Made by a program: the position numbers and the translations under genes. Of a DNA stretch of 64,000 nt, positions 8,692 through 17,079 are shown piece after piece (the stretch's first letter is position 1; the number at the start of each line of letters is the position of its first letter). Below the pieces are notes generated by a model, which saw only the letters and a program-made list of their open reading frames with translations, was not told the origin of the DNA and searched no databases. The stretch spans positions 372,001 through 436,000 of the forward strand of contig NZ_JAAXMM010000002.1 in assembly GCF_012276985.1 (NCBI RefSeq). Reading direction: 5' to 3'. The stretch comes from Agrobacterium sp. a22-2 (lineage in GTDB: Bacteria; Pseudomonadota; Alphaproteobacteria; Rhizobiales; Rhizobiaceae).

Positions 8692-9851
8692 TCACCGGTT
8701 TCATCCTCCGCGCGCTCGAAGGTCGGATCATCGTCGCCATCGCCATCCTGATGGGCGTGGCCGTGCTGATCCCGGCGCTCAACCTGCTCACCCCGGAAGA
8801 TAGCTTCTTCCATATCCCGACCTATGCCATGGCGCTGATGGGCAAGTATCTGTGCTATGCGCTGCTGGCTCTGGCGCTCGATCTGGTCTGGGGCTATTGC
8901 GGCATCCTGTCGCTCGGCCATGGCGCCTTCTTCGCGCTCGGCGGCTATGCGATGGGCATGTATCTGATGCGCCAGATCGGCTCGCGCGGCGTCTACGGCA
9001 ATCCTGTTCTGCCCGACTTCATGGTCTTCCTGAACTGGAAGGAATTGCCGTGGTTCTGGCACGGTTTCAACATGTTTCCGTTCGCCATGGTCATGGTGCT
9101 GTTCGTGCCGGGCCTGCTCGCCTTCGTGTTCGGCTGGTTCGCCTTCCGCTCCCGCGTCAACGGTGTCTATCTCTCCATCATCACCCAGGCGATGACCTAC
9201 GCGCTGCTGCTCGCCTTCTTCCGCAACGACATGGGCTTCGGTGGCAATAACGGCCTGACCGATTTCAAGGAAATCATCGGTTTCAACGTCCAGGCCGGCG
9301 GCACCCGCGCCGTGCTGTTTGCGGCCTCCGCGCTGATGCTGGCGCTCTGCCTGCTGATTGCCTCGGGCATCGTCAATTCGAAATTCGGCAAGGTGCTGGT
9401 CGGCGTGCGCGACGCGGAAAGCCGGGTGCGGTTTCTCGGCTACCGGGTCGAGAATATCAAGCTCTTCACCTTCGTCGTTTCGGCGATGATGGCCGGCATT
9501 GCCGGCGCGTTGTTCGTGCCGCAGGTCGGCATCATCAATCCGGGCGAATTTGCGCCGGCCAACTCCATCGAAGTGGTCGTCTGGACGGCCGTCGGCGGTC
9601 GCGGCACGCTGATCGGCCCGATCATTGGCGCCATCCTGGTCAATGCCGGGAAAAGCTACTTCACCGGCGCCTTTCCGGATCTCTGGCTGTTTGCGCTAGG
9701 AGGTCTGTTCATCGGTGTGACGCTGTTCCTGCCCAAGGGCATCGTCGGAACCATCCAGCAGCGCTGGACCGCCCGCAATGATTTGAAGGCGGCGGCAGAG
9801 GCGGAAAAGGGCAGGGATACCGGCTTGCCGGTGGGGCAGGCAGCGGAGTGA
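8688..9851 (+). CDS. urtC: Urea ABC transporter permease UrtC
   Basis: A 387-residue LivM-type permease with about ten hydrophobic helices. Key segments are LDLVWGYCGILSLGHGAFFA and GGRGTLIGPIIGAILVN, the conserved permease loop. A UrtC-type insertion (around YGNPVLPDFMVFLNWKELPW) follows the second helix. It pairs with UrtB in the membrane. The ATG overlaps the urtB stop and the urtD start follows at once, so the three are translationally coupled. Confidence 0.93.
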   Translation: MITGFILRALEGRIIVAIAILMGVAVLIPALNLLTPEDSFFHIPTYAMALMGKYLCYALLALALDLVWGYCGILSLGHGAFFALGGYAMGMYLMRQIGSRGVYGNPVLPDFMVFLNWKELPWFWHGFNMFPFAMVMVLFVPGLLAFVFGWFAFRSRVNGVYLSIITQAMTYALLLAFFRNDMGFGGNNGLTDFKEIIGFNVQAGGTRAVLFAASALMLALCLLIASGIVNSKFGKVLVGVRDAESRVRFLGYRVENIKLFTFVVSAMMAGIAGALFVPQVGIINPGEFAPANSIEVVVWTAVGGRGTLIGPIIGAILVNAGKSYFTGAFPDLWLFALGGLFIGVTLFLPKGIVGTIQQRWTARNDLKAAAEAEKGRDTGLPVGQAAE

Positions 9852-9856
9852 TGGAT

Positions 9857-10609
9857 ATGACCGAGAAAAAGCCGACAAGCCTGCTCTACCTCGATGGCGT
9901 TTCGGTCTCCTTTGACGGGTTCAAGGCGCTGAATTCGCTGTCCTTCGTCATCGAACCGGGTGAGCTTCGCGCGATCATCGGCCCGAACGGTGCCGGCAAG
10001 ACGACCATGATGGACATCATCACCGGCAAGACCCGGCCCGACAGCGGCGTCGTGTTTTTCAACGGCGAGGTCGACCTCACCAAGAAGGACGAGGCGGAAA
10101 TCGCCCAGCTCGGCATCGGCCGGAAATTCCAGAAGCCGACGGTGTTCGAAAGCCATACGGTCTGGGACAATCTGGAACTGGCGCTCAACCGCCGGCGCGG
10201 CGTGTTCGCCACCCTGTTCTACCGGCTGACGGCAGACGACCGGACCCGCATCGAGGAAATCCTTGAGACCGTGCGCCTCACTGCCCGCAAGGACGATCTG
10301 GCCGCCAACCTGTCGCATGGCCAGAAGCAGTGGCTGGAAATCGGCATGCTCCTCGCCCAGGAGCCGAAGCTGCTTCTGGTCGACGAACCGGTAGCCGGCA
10401 TGACGGATGCCGAAACCGTGGAAACGGCAATCCTTCTGAAAGAGATTGCCAAGACCCGCTCGGTTGTCGTCGTCGAACACGACATGGGCTTCATCCGCGA
10501 CCTCGGCGTCAAGGTGACCTGCCTGGCCGAAGGCTCGGTGCTGGCCGAAGGCTCGATCGACTTCGTCTCGGCCGATCCGAAGGTCATCGAAAACTATCTG
10601 GGCCGATGA
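9857..10609 (+). CDS. urtD: Urea ABC transporter ATP-binding protein UrtD
   Basis: A 250-residue LivG-type ATPase. Walker A is GPNGAGKTT, the signature LSHGQKQWLEIGM and Walker B LLLVDEPVAGMT; VVVVEHDMGFIRDL is the H-loop. The signature is LSHGQ rather than LSGGQ, as is common in UrtD. It powers urea import with UrtE. The start is ambiguous (GTG 9848, ATG 9851 or ATG 9857); I chose 9857 because GGAG lies 8 bases before it. An alpha/beta hydrolase gene, not urtE, comes next. Confidence 0.92.
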   Translation: MTEKKPTSLLYLDGVSVSFDGFKALNSLSFVIEPGELRAIIGPNGAGKTTMMDIITGKTRPDSGVVFFNGEVDLTKKDEAEIAQLGIGRKFQKPTVFESHTVWDNLELALNRRRGVFATLFYRLTADDRTRIEEILETVRLTARKDDLAANLSHGQKQWLEIGMLLAQEPKLLLVDEPVAGMTDAETVETAILLKEIAKTRSVVVVEHDMGFIRDLGVKVTCLAEGSVLAEGSIDFVSADPKVIENYLGR

Positions 10610-10709
10610 GTTGATCATGGTCAAGGTCGCAACCCGGTTCGTCGATACTGTCGTTTCCGCCAAGCCGATGCCGCAGGGCATCGTTGAAACGGTTTCGGAG
10701 ATCGGCACG

Positions 10710-11681
10710 ATGTTGACGCGCAGGTTGCTTCTCACCCTCGCCGCCGGCGGCATGGGCGCGGCGTTGAGCGCCGGCTGGACGCGGCATTCCTTTTCGCGGG
10801 CCATGGAAGCGGCGCGCGGACGCCTTGCCGCCTATCGTCCGCACACCGTTGCCACCCGCTTTGGTGCGCTCGCCTATGCCGAGGCCGGTACCGGCGCGCC
10901 CGTGCTGATGGTGCATGGCAGCGGCGGGGGATATGACCAGGGCCTGCTGTTTGCGGCACCCCTGGTTGCGGCCGGCCTGCGGGTCATCGCGCCGTCCCGC
11001 TTCGGCTATCCCGGTTCGCAGTTTCCTGCCGATCCGTCGTCGGAGAATCAGGCGGATGCCTTTGTCGAGCTGCTCGATACGCTCGGCATCGACAAAATTC
11101 CGGTGATCGGAGGTTCTGCGGGCGCCTTGTCGGCATTGGCCTTCGCGATCCGCCATCCGGATCGCTGCTCGGCCGTTCTGCCTGTCGTTCCCGCCGCCCA
11201 TGCGCCGGGCCGGCCGCCGGCGCGGCCCTGGTCGCCGCTGCAGGAATATCTGGTCCAGGCGGCACTGCATTCCGACTTCGTGTTCTGGGCTGCAATCTCA
11301 AGCATGCCGGAGACCATGATCGGCTCGCTGCTGGCCACGGATCCGGCGCTGCTGGCAAAGGCCGGGGCGGATGAACGCCGCCGGGTCGGCGACATCCTCG
11401 ACGCCATCCTGCCGGTCAGCGAACGCGCCGATGGACTGCTCAACGACATGCGGCTGGCGGGCAACCCGCCTGACATAGCGATCGAGCGGATCACGGCGCC
11501 GACGCTGGCGATCTCGCTCGAGGACGACCGTTATCTTACCGCAGATGCGGCGCGCGACATTGCCGGGCGGGTCGCCGGCGCCAGGCTTCTGATTTATCCG
11601 ACCGGCGGCCATGTCTGGATCGGACATAATGCGGAGATGTTTTCCGCCATCCACGCCTTCCTGAAGGAGACAGCCCCATGA
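10710..11681 (+). CDS. Alpha/beta hydrolase inserted between urtD and urtE
   Basis: A 323-residue protein with an N-terminal MLTRRLLLTLAAGG segment that looks like a (possibly Tat-type) signal or anchor. Then follows an alpha/beta hydrolase fold: VLMVHGSGGGYDQG (oxyanion strand), the nucleophile elbow VIGGSAGALSAL (G-G-S-A-G), a lid, and GGHVWIGH with the likely catalytic His. The substrate is unknown. An ATG at 10710 after GGAG was preferred; an in-frame start at 10611 would add an unstructured leader. Its stop overlaps the urtE start by 4 bp, so it is co-translated with the urea importer. Confidence 0.85.
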   Translation: MLTRRLLLTLAAGGMGAALSAGWTRHSFSRAMEAARGRLAAYRPHTVATRFGALAYAEAGTGAPVLMVHGSGGGYDQGLLFAAPLVAAGLRVIAPSRFGYPGSQFPADPSSENQADAFVELLDTLGIDKIPVIGGSAGALSALAFAIRHPDRCSAVLPVVPAAHAPGRPPARPWSPLQEYLVQAALHSDFVFWAAISSMPETMIGSLLATDPALLAKAGADERRRVGDILDAILPVSERADGLLNDMRLAGNPPDIAIERITAPTLAISLEDDRYLTADAARDIAGRVAGARLLIYPTGGHVWIGHNAEMFSAIHAFLKETAP

Positions 11682-12379
11682 GCGATCTCGTCGTCGACAA
11701 CATCAACCTGCACTACGGCGCTGCCCAGGCCCTGCGTGGCGTCAGTCTGCGGGCCGATGCCGGCAAGATCACCTGCGTGCTGGGGCGCAACGGCGTGGGC
11801 AAGTCGTCGCTGCTGAGGGCCGTCACCGGCCAGCATGCGATCTCGGCCGGCACCATCACCTTCGGCGACACGAAGCTCAACGGCATGGCGCCGTTCAATA
11901 GGGCGAAGCAGGGCATCGGCTATGTGCCGCAGGGCCGCGAGATTTTCCCGCTGCTGACCGTCAGGGAGAACCTCGAGACCGGTCTTGCGCCGGTGGCGCG
12001 CAAGGACCGGTTCATTCCCGACGATATCTTCAGCCTGTTTCCGGTTCTGCAGACCATGCTGTCGCGGCGCGGCGGCGACCTGTCGGGCGGTCAGCAGCAG
12101 CAATTGGCGATCGGCCGGGCCATGGTGACACGACCAAAAATCCTCGTGCTCGACGAGCCGACCGAAGGCATCCAGCCGTCGATCATCAAGGATATCGGGC
12201 GGGCGATCCGTTACTTGAGGGATTCCACCGGCATGGCGATCCTGCTGGTCGAGCAATATCTCGACTTCTGCCGGGAACTGGCCGATCACGTCTACATCAT
12301 GGATCGCGGCGAAATTGTCCATGAAGGTGCAGCCGAAACCCTGGATACGCCGGAGGCGCGCCGGCACCTGACCGTGTGA
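11678..12379 (+). CDS. urtE: Urea ABC transporter ATP-binding protein UrtE
   Basis: A 233-residue LivF-type ATPase. Walker A is LGRNGVGKSSLL, the signature DLSGGQQQQLAIGRAM, Walker B ILVLDEPTEGIQPSI, with LLVEQYLDF following. This DEPTEGIQPSII string is typical of UrtE. It is the second ATPase of the urea importer. The ATG overlaps the stop of the hydrolase gene. It is the last urt gene; a 96-bp gap separates it from the next gene. Confidence 0.93.
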   Translation: MSDLVVDNINLHYGAAQALRGVSLRADAGKITCVLGRNGVGKSSLLRAVTGQHAISAGTITFGDTKLNGMAPFNRAKQGIGYVPQGREIFPLLTVRENLETGLAPVARKDRFIPDDIFSLFPVLQTMLSRRGGDLSGGQQQQLAIGRAMVTRPKILVLDEPTEGIQPSIIKDIGRAIRYLRDSTGMAILLVEQYLDFCRELADHVYIMDRGEIVHEGAAETLDTPEARRHLTV

Positions 12380-12475
12380 TTTCTGCAGGGCTGGGTTGAT
12401 GATTTATTAGCAATAAGCGGTTGATGCTTGTGCGCAGTATGCTATTTTTCCGCAACTGCTAACGGAAGGCGTCTC

Positions 12476-13606
12476 ATGACCAACAAGGCAATTTCCGGCC
12501 GGTTCCGGCTGGATGTGTTGCTTCGCGCGTTCGCGACCGGAGCTCTTTTTCTCACAGGCATAGCCGGCACAGCCCAAGCTGCGGGCTGCGGCACAACGGT
12601 CCGGGCCGGACAACAAGAGCTGATCATTCAGTCCGGTGGACTGGAACGTTCGGCGATCGTTTTTGTTCCGGCAAATTATACGGGCAAGAAAAAAGTGGCC
12701 GTGGTGTTCGACCTGCATGGCAGCAACAGCTATCCCAAAGATCAGCTGTCGCGCAGCCGTTGGGACGATGTCGCCAAGCGCGAGGGCTTTCTGGTGGTGG
12801 CGCCGCAGGGCGGTCTTGACGGCAAGCTGGCCGGCACCCACGCCTGGAACGTGCCGGGTGTGACGGCCGGCAATGGTCCGGACGATGCCGGTTTCCTGAA
12901 AGATGCGGTGGAAACCGTGAAAGCCAAGTTTTGCGTCGATGCCGAGCGGATCTATGCCTCGGGTTATTCCGGCGGCGGACGCATGTTGTCGCAGTATATC
13001 TGCAACGGCAATGGCGACTTTGCAGCGGCCGGCTTCGTGATGAGCCTGCGCGCCGGTTATCCGCGCCAGAAGGATGGCGTGTGGCTGCCCGACAATACCA
13101 GCTGCGCACCGCCGAAGCCGGTGTCGATCATCGCGTTCTGGGGCCTGAAAGACAATACCAACCCGTTTGCCGGCGGCGGCAGCCCCTATTGGCAATATAG
13201 CGGCGAGACGGCGCTGAAGCGCTGGGCGGAACTGGATGGCTGCGAAGGCGAGATGAAGGTGGCCACCGGCGAGCGCATTTCCTACATGTCCTTCGACAAA
13301 TGCAAGGGCGGGGCGCGCATCCTCTCCTATACGATTGCAGACGGCAGCCATGCCTGGCCGGGCAAGACCGTCGGCTTCTCGCTGGCATCGGCTGCGGACA
13401 AGGTGTCGGAAGAGGTTGATGCGGCGACGAGAATGTGGAACTTCTTCGATGACAGCCAGGGCAAGCTGATTGCCGATGTTCGGGCCAAGAGCGATTGCCC
13501 GGACGATGCCATTGCCGCCACCTCCAAGGCGGGTGTGAAGGGAACGACGTGCAGCCAGCCGGGCAAGCCAGACAGCAACGAGCATATGGCAGCGGACGCC
13601 TTGTAG
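12476..13606 (+). CDS. PHB-depolymerase/feruloyl-esterase-like secreted hydrolase
   Basis: A 376-residue protein. Its signal peptide ends near GTAQAAGCG. The alpha/beta hydrolase core has VFDLHGSNS, the nucleophile elbow [11 protein letters not shown] (G-Y-S-G-G) and [10 protein letters not shown] with the probable catalytic His. This matches the LpqC/poly(3-hydroxybutyrate) depolymerase family (COG3509 type), which acts on ester bonds outside the cytoplasm. Eight or more cysteines in the mature part suggest disulfides. The ATG at 12476 has GGAAGG upstream. Its last 58 bp overlap the ureD start in another frame. The substrate is not predictable, and the link to urea is only positional. Confidence 0.82.
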   Translation: MTNKAISGRFRLDVLLRAFATGALFLTGIAGTAQAAGCGTTVRAGQQELIIQSGGLERSAIVFVPANYTGKKKVAVVFDLHGSNSYPKDQLSRSRWDDVAKREGFLVVAPQGGLDGKLAGTHAWNVPGVTAGNGPDDAGFLKDAVETVKAKFCVDAERIYASGYSGGGRMLSQYICNGNGDFAAAGFVMSLRAGYPRQKDGVWLPDNTSCAPPKPVSIIAFWGLKDNTNPFAGGGSPYWQYSGETALKRWAELDGCEGEMKVATGERISYMSFDKCKGGARILSYTIADGSHAWPGKTVGFSLASAADKVSEEVDAATRMWNFFDDSQGKLIADVRAKSDCPDDAIAATSKAGVKGTTCSQPGKPDSNEHMAADAL

Positions 13607-14367
13607 CCAAGGCGTTCGAAGGGCGTACGCGCCTTGCCGAATTCTACCAGGAAGGGGCGGGCAAGATCCGCCTGCCCCAGACCTTCTCTGCCGAAATGGA
13701 AGCGGTACTGATCAACACGGCCGGGGGGCTGACCGGCGGCGACCGCATGGAGTGGTCGCTGACCGCCGGCACCGGCACGTTTCTGACAGCCACCACGCAA
13801 GCCTGCGAAAAAATCTACAAGGCCTCGTTCGGCACCGCCGAAATCGCCACGACCATCTCGGTCGGCGAGGGTGCCCGTTTCGACTGGCTGCCGCAGGAGA
13901 GCATCCTGTTCGACAATGCCTCGCTGACGCGCCGGCTTGAGGTGGATCTCGCCACGGACGCCGAGTTCCTGGCCGTCGAAGCGGTGCTGCTCGGGCGCAA
14001 GGCGATGGGCGAGGCCATGCGGCATGGCCAGATGCGCGACCGCTGGCGGATCCGTCGCAGCGGGCGGCTGATCCATGCCGAAGACCTCAACCTTGAAGGC
14101 GATATTGCCGGGCTGACCGCTGAGGCGCCGGTGCTGGGCGGGCAGGTGGCCTTTGCCACGGCGCTTTATGCCGGGCCCAAGGCCGAGGCGCTGCTGCCAC
14201 AGGTGCGCGAGGCGCTGGGCAATGCGTGCGGCGGCGCCAGCCAGTGGCAGGACAAGCTGGTGGTGCGTCTGACGGCCAATGATGGCTTTGCCTTGAGAAA
14301 AATCCTGATCCCGGTCATTTCGGTCTTGCGCGGCGGCGCATCTGTGCCGAAAGTCTGGAATCTCTGA
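13549..14367 (+). CDS. ureD: Urease accessory protein UreD
   Basis: A 272-residue protein with the UreD signatures [32 protein letters not shown] and [14 protein letters not shown]. UreD (UreH) binds the urease apoprotein and, with UreF and UreG, forms the nickel-insertion complex. I chose GTG 13549 because AAGGGA lies 6 bases upstream and the length then fits the family; an ATG at 13495 would add residues unlike UreD. The gene thus begins inside the preceding esterase gene, a 58-bp overlap. Confidence 0.92.
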   Translation: MQPAGQARQQRAYGSGRLVAKAFEGRTRLAEFYQEGAGKIRLPQTFSAEMEAVLINTAGGLTGGDRMEWSLTAGTGTFLTATTQACEKIYKASFGTAEIATTISVGEGARFDWLPQESILFDNASLTRRLEVDLATDAEFLAVEAVLLGRKAMGEAMRHGQMRDRWRIRRSGRLIHAEDLNLEGDIAGLTAEAPVLGGQVAFATALYAGPKAEALLPQVREALGNACGGASQWQDKLVVRLTANDGFALRKILIPVISVLRGGASVPKVWNL

Positions 14368-14393
14368 CACCGGCCCAGCATAGCGGAGCACCC

Positions 14394-14696
14394 ATGAATC
14401 TCAGCCCCCGAGAAAAAGACAAATTGTTGATCGCCATGGCGGCCATGGTGGCTAGGCGCCGGCTGGAGCGGGGCGTCAAGCTCAACTACCCGGAAGCGAT
14501 CGCGCTGATTTCCGATTTCGTCGTCGAAGGGGCCCGCGACGGCCGGACCGTGGCCGATCTGATGGAGGCAGGCGCCCATGTCATCACCCGCGGCCAGGTG
14601 ATGGAGGGCATTGCCGAGATGATTCATGACGTGCAGGTGGAAGCCACCTTCCCGGACGGCACCAAGCTGGTGACCGTGCACGAACCGATCCGCTGA
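14394..14696 (+). CDS. ureA: Urease subunit gamma
   Basis: A 100-residue protein opening [27 protein letters not shown], with the typical YPEAIALI and [24 protein letters not shown] end. It forms the (alpha-beta-gamma) urease trimer with UreB and UreC in the cytoplasm. It lies 26 bp after ureD and 10 bp before a DUF1272 gene, in the usual rhizobial order. Confidence 0.97.
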   Translation: MNLSPREKDKLLIAMAAMVARRRLERGVKLNYPEAIALISDFVVEGARDGRTVADLMEAGAHVITRGQVMEGIAEMIHDVQVEATFPDGTKLVTVHEPIR

Positions 14697-14706
14697 GGGC
14701 GCGATC

Positions 14707-14964
14707 ATGGCCCTGGAACTCCGCCCGAACTGCGAATGCTGCGACCGCGATCTGCCGCCGGAAAGCCGGGACGCGATGATCTGCAGTTTTGAGTGCACCT
14801 ATTGCGCCGATTGTGCCGGCGGCGTGCTCGCCGGAATCTGCCCCAATTGCGGTGGTGAATTGGTGCGCCGACCAATCCGACCAGCCGGAAAGCTCGTAAA
14901 CAATCCGCCATCTACCCAGCGGGTCCTGAAGGCCGAGGGCTGTGTCGGCTCCAAGGCCGCCTGA
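14707..14964 (+). CDS. DUF1272 zinc-ribbon-like protein
   Basis: An 85-residue protein with paired cysteines in a DUF1272 pattern: C9-x2-C12 (CECC), C26, C30-x2-C33 (CTYCADC) and C44-x2-C47 (CPNC), which probably bind zinc. The opening [20 protein letters not shown] is characteristic. It is commonly found between ureA and ureB in rhizobia, and its role there is not known to me. A metal-handling or regulatory role in urease assembly is possible but unproven. Confidence 0.88.
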   Translation: MALELRPNCECCDRDLPPESRDAMICSFECTYCADCAGGVLAGICPNCGGELVRRPIRPAGKLVNNPPSTQRVLKAEGCVGSKAA

Positions 14965-14983
14965 TCGAGAGGAAATAACGACC

Positions 14984-15289
14984 ATGATCCCAGGCGAAAT
15001 CATTGCTGCCAAAGGCGAGATCGAACTCAATGCCGGCCAGCCGACCATCACCATCGATGTGTCCAACACCGGCGATCGGCCGGTGCAGGTCGGCAGCCAT
15101 TACCATTTCTACGAGACCAATGCCGGCCTCGACTTTAAGCGCGACAAGGCGCGCGGCATGCGGCTCGACATTCCAGCCGGCACGGCGGTGCGTTTCGAGC
15201 CCGGCCAGACCCGCCAGGTGACGCTGATCCCGCTTGCCGGCCATCGCGAAGTCTACGGCTTTCGCCAGAAGGTGATGGGCAAGCTGTGA
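14984..15289 (+). CDS. ureB: Urease subunit beta
   Basis: A 101-residue protein starting [16 protein letters not shown] and containing [17 protein letters not shown] and the AGHREVYGF segment, diagnostic of urease beta. It packs against UreC in the enzyme trimer. The ATG at 14984 follows GAGAGG; the in-frame upstream extension is not UreB-like. Unlike compact ureABC operons, four other genes separate it from ureC. Confidence 0.97.
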   Translation: MIPGEIIAAKGEIELNAGQPTITIDVSNTGDRPVQVGSHYHFYETNAGLDFKRDKARGMRLDIPAGTAVRFEPGQTRQVTLIPLAGHREVYGFRQKVMGKL

Positions 15290-15317
15290 GCGGCCCGATC
15301 AGGCGAGAGGGCCGCTT

Positions 15318-15731
15318 ATGAAGTCCGCATTGTTTCTCATGCTCTGCGGCTGCGTGCTGCTGGTCGACGCTCCGGCCTCCGGCGAGGAGGAGGTCGACTG
15401 CAACAACGCCATGACCCAGCACGATATGAATGCCTGTTCCAACAAGGATTACGAGGCGGCCGACGCCCGGCTCAATGCCCAGTGGAAGCTGACCAAGAAG
15501 GCAATGGCGGACGTGGACAGCGAGCTCGACGAGAACCTCAAGGGCGCGTCCAAGGCGCTGCTCGAAGGTCAGCGTGCCTGGATCGCCTATCGCGATGCAC
15601 AATGCACGCTGGAGGGTTTCGAGGCACGCGGCGGCAGCATGGAACCGATGCTGGTGTCGGGCTGTCTGGCGGAACTGACCGATGCGCGCACCAAGGAGCT
15701 GAAGGCGCTGGCCGACGGCCCGGGGAACTGA
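15318..15731 (+). CDS. LprI-like (DUF1311) secreted protein
   Basis: A 137-residue protein with an N-terminal signal or lipoprotein-like segment (MKSALFLMLCGCVLLVDAPAS) followed by VDCNNAMTQHDMNACSNKDYEAADARLN and LLEGQRAWIAYRDAQC. These match the lysozyme-inhibitor LprI / DUF1311 family, small disulfide-containing periplasmic proteins. Conserved cysteines are visible at DC, AC, QC and GC. Its link to urease is only positional; it is inside the ure operon, 28 bp after ureB and 3 bp before the next gene. Confidence 0.82.
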   Translation: MKSALFLMLCGCVLLVDAPASGEEEVDCNNAMTQHDMNACSNKDYEAADARLNAQWKLTKKAMADVDSELDENLKGASKALLEGQRAWIAYRDAQCTLEGFEARGGSMEPMLVSGCLAELTDARTKELKALADGPGN

Positions 15732-15734
15732 CGG

Positions 15735-16403
15735 TTGGCAAGCTTTGCGCGGCAGGTCATGGTCGTCGGCAATGGATCGGTCGGGGATGGGGCTGCCATG
15801 CTGATCGATGCGGCCGACATCGTTATCCGGTTCAACGATTGCCGCAGTTTCGGCCGCGCCGGACGCCGTACCGATGTGATCGCGGTGTGCAATACCGGTC
15901 GACCGGCCCGCAATATGATCGGGTCAGAGACCTGGCGCGAAAGCGCACCGGTCGGCGCCTGCTCGCAGATCTGGTCGGTGCGTGATCCGCAAAAATTCAA
16001 CGAGATGCGCCAGCCGCTCGTTCTCCGCCATCCCGAGCTGGACGATTTCTGTGACGACTATACCGATGCCTTCCGGGCCTTTGCCGAAGGTCACGGCAAG
16101 GTGCATGGGGTGATCGATCGACGGGTCCACGAGGCCATGGACGCGGCATTGTCCGCCCATCAACCGCCGCCTTATGTCGTGCCGAGCAGCGGCATGGTGG
16201 TGATCGGCGAGCTGCTGGACAATCCGGCCTATGCGCAAGACGCCATCTCGATTGCCGGCTTCAGCCACGAGGGCTGGGACGGGCATCCTTTTGCCGCGGA
16301 GAAACGGCTGGTGGATGCCTATGTGGCGGCCGGCCGTCTCATACGCCTGTCTGATGATGTTGCAGCAGCGGGAAAAACCCCTTACATTTCCAGTGATATG
16401 TGA
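15735..16403 (+). CDS. GT29 (sialyltransferase)-like protein of the urease operon
   Basis: A 222-residue protein with VVGNGSVGDGAAMLIDAADIV followed by IRFNDC near its N-terminus, close to the L-sialylmotif of family 29 glycosyltransferases (VVGNG...D..VVR.N). A later PSSGMVVIGELL and a GFSHEGWDGHPF segment fit the S/VS motif region. Related genes in rhizobia are annotated as 'urease operon accessory protein'; whether they transfer a sugar is unknown to me. TTG 15735 follows GGGGA; ATG 15759 is an alternative. No signal peptide is seen, so it is cytoplasmic or peripheral. Confidence 0.72.
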   Translation: MASFARQVMVVGNGSVGDGAAMLIDAADIVIRFNDCRSFGRAGRRTDVIAVCNTGRPARNMIGSETWRESAPVGACSQIWSVRDPQKFNEMRQPLVLRHPELDDFCDDYTDAFRAFAEGHGKVHGVIDRRVHEAMDAALSAHQPPPYVVPSSGMVVIGELLDNPAYAQDAISIAGFSHEGWDGHPFAAEKRLVDAYVAAGRLIRLSDDVAAAGKTPYISSDM

Positions 16404-16414
16404 GGGACGCGCTC

Positions 16415-16678
16415 ATGCCTGAAACAGCCAAGATTACCTCAAAGAATCAGATTACTCTTCCGGCCGAGGTTCGGAAGTCGCTGGGCGTCGGATCGGGGGA
16501 TGTCGTAGACTTCGTTCGCAATACGTCCGGAAACTTCGAACTTCGAGTGCGGCGTGAAACTCTCTCCGATCTGCGCGGCATTCTGAAAGCCGACCACAGC
16601 TTGACAGGGCATGAGCTCGAAACATGGATTGCGGAGGCGCGAGCTGCTGGCGGGGAGCCCAGCGATGATCGGGATTGA
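16415..16678 (+). CDS. AbrB/MazE-type antitoxin
   Basis: An 87-residue protein whose first 50 residues form a swapped-hairpin AbrB domain: AKITSKNQITLPAEVRKSLGV followed by GDVVDFV. The C-terminal half (ILKADHSLTGHELETWIAEARA) would bind the toxin. It is predicted to repress its own promoter and to neutralise the PIN toxin encoded next, whose start lies inside its 3' end (14-bp overlap). The ATG at 16415 has GAGGG upstream. Confidence 0.85.
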   Translation: MPETAKITSKNQITLPAEVRKSLGVGSGDVVDFVRNTSGNFELRVRRETLSDLRGILKADHSLTGHELETWIAEARAAGGEPSDDRD

Positions 16679-17072
16679 CACGAATATCCTGCTTCGCTGG
16701 ATCCTGGACATTCGCGATCCGGACGATTCGTCCGATCAAATCGACCGCGTCGAAAACCTTATTGCAAACAGCGGCGAACAGTTTTTTGTCAATCATATTG
16801 TCATTGCCGAGACGATCTGGGTGCTGCGCCGCAAGGTTCAGCAGAAAAAGACCAGCATCGCAGAGGCAGTGGAACGCATTCTTCTTTCGGTGAACGTGAC
16901 CGTGCACGATGTTGACGTGGTTCGGGCAGCTCTCGTTTCATTCGTGAAGTATCCTGGGGATTTTTCCGATCATCTCATTGGCGAAATCAACAAGCTTAAC
17001 GGGTGTCGGATGACCCTGACTTTCGACCGTGCCGCAGCCAAATCACCTCTTTTTTCCGAACTTCAAAGGTAG
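16665..17072 (+). CDS. PIN-domain toxin (VapC-like ribonuclease)
   Basis: A 135-residue PIN domain. [12 protein letters not shown] gives the first catalytic Asp (D5), ETIWVLRR the conserved Glu, and [12 protein letters not shown] plus TFDRAA the later acidic residues. PIN toxins cut RNA with Mg2+ or Mn2+. It overlaps the antitoxin gene by 14 bp and ends only 7 bp before ureC. The pair therefore sits inside the urease operon. All acidic residues expected for activity appear present. Confidence 0.87.
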   Translation: MIGIDTNILLRWILDIRDPDDSSDQIDRVENLIANSGEQFFVNHIVIAETIWVLRRKVQQKKTSIAEAVERILLSVNVTVHDVDVVRAALVSFVKYPGDFSDHLIGEINKLNGCRMTLTFDRAAAKSPLFSELQR

Positions 17073-17079
17073 ATCAGCC

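Noticed and set aside
13327..14391. A long minus-strand frame over ureD
   Set aside because: The plus strand encodes a clear UreD and the reverse frame has no family match I recognise.
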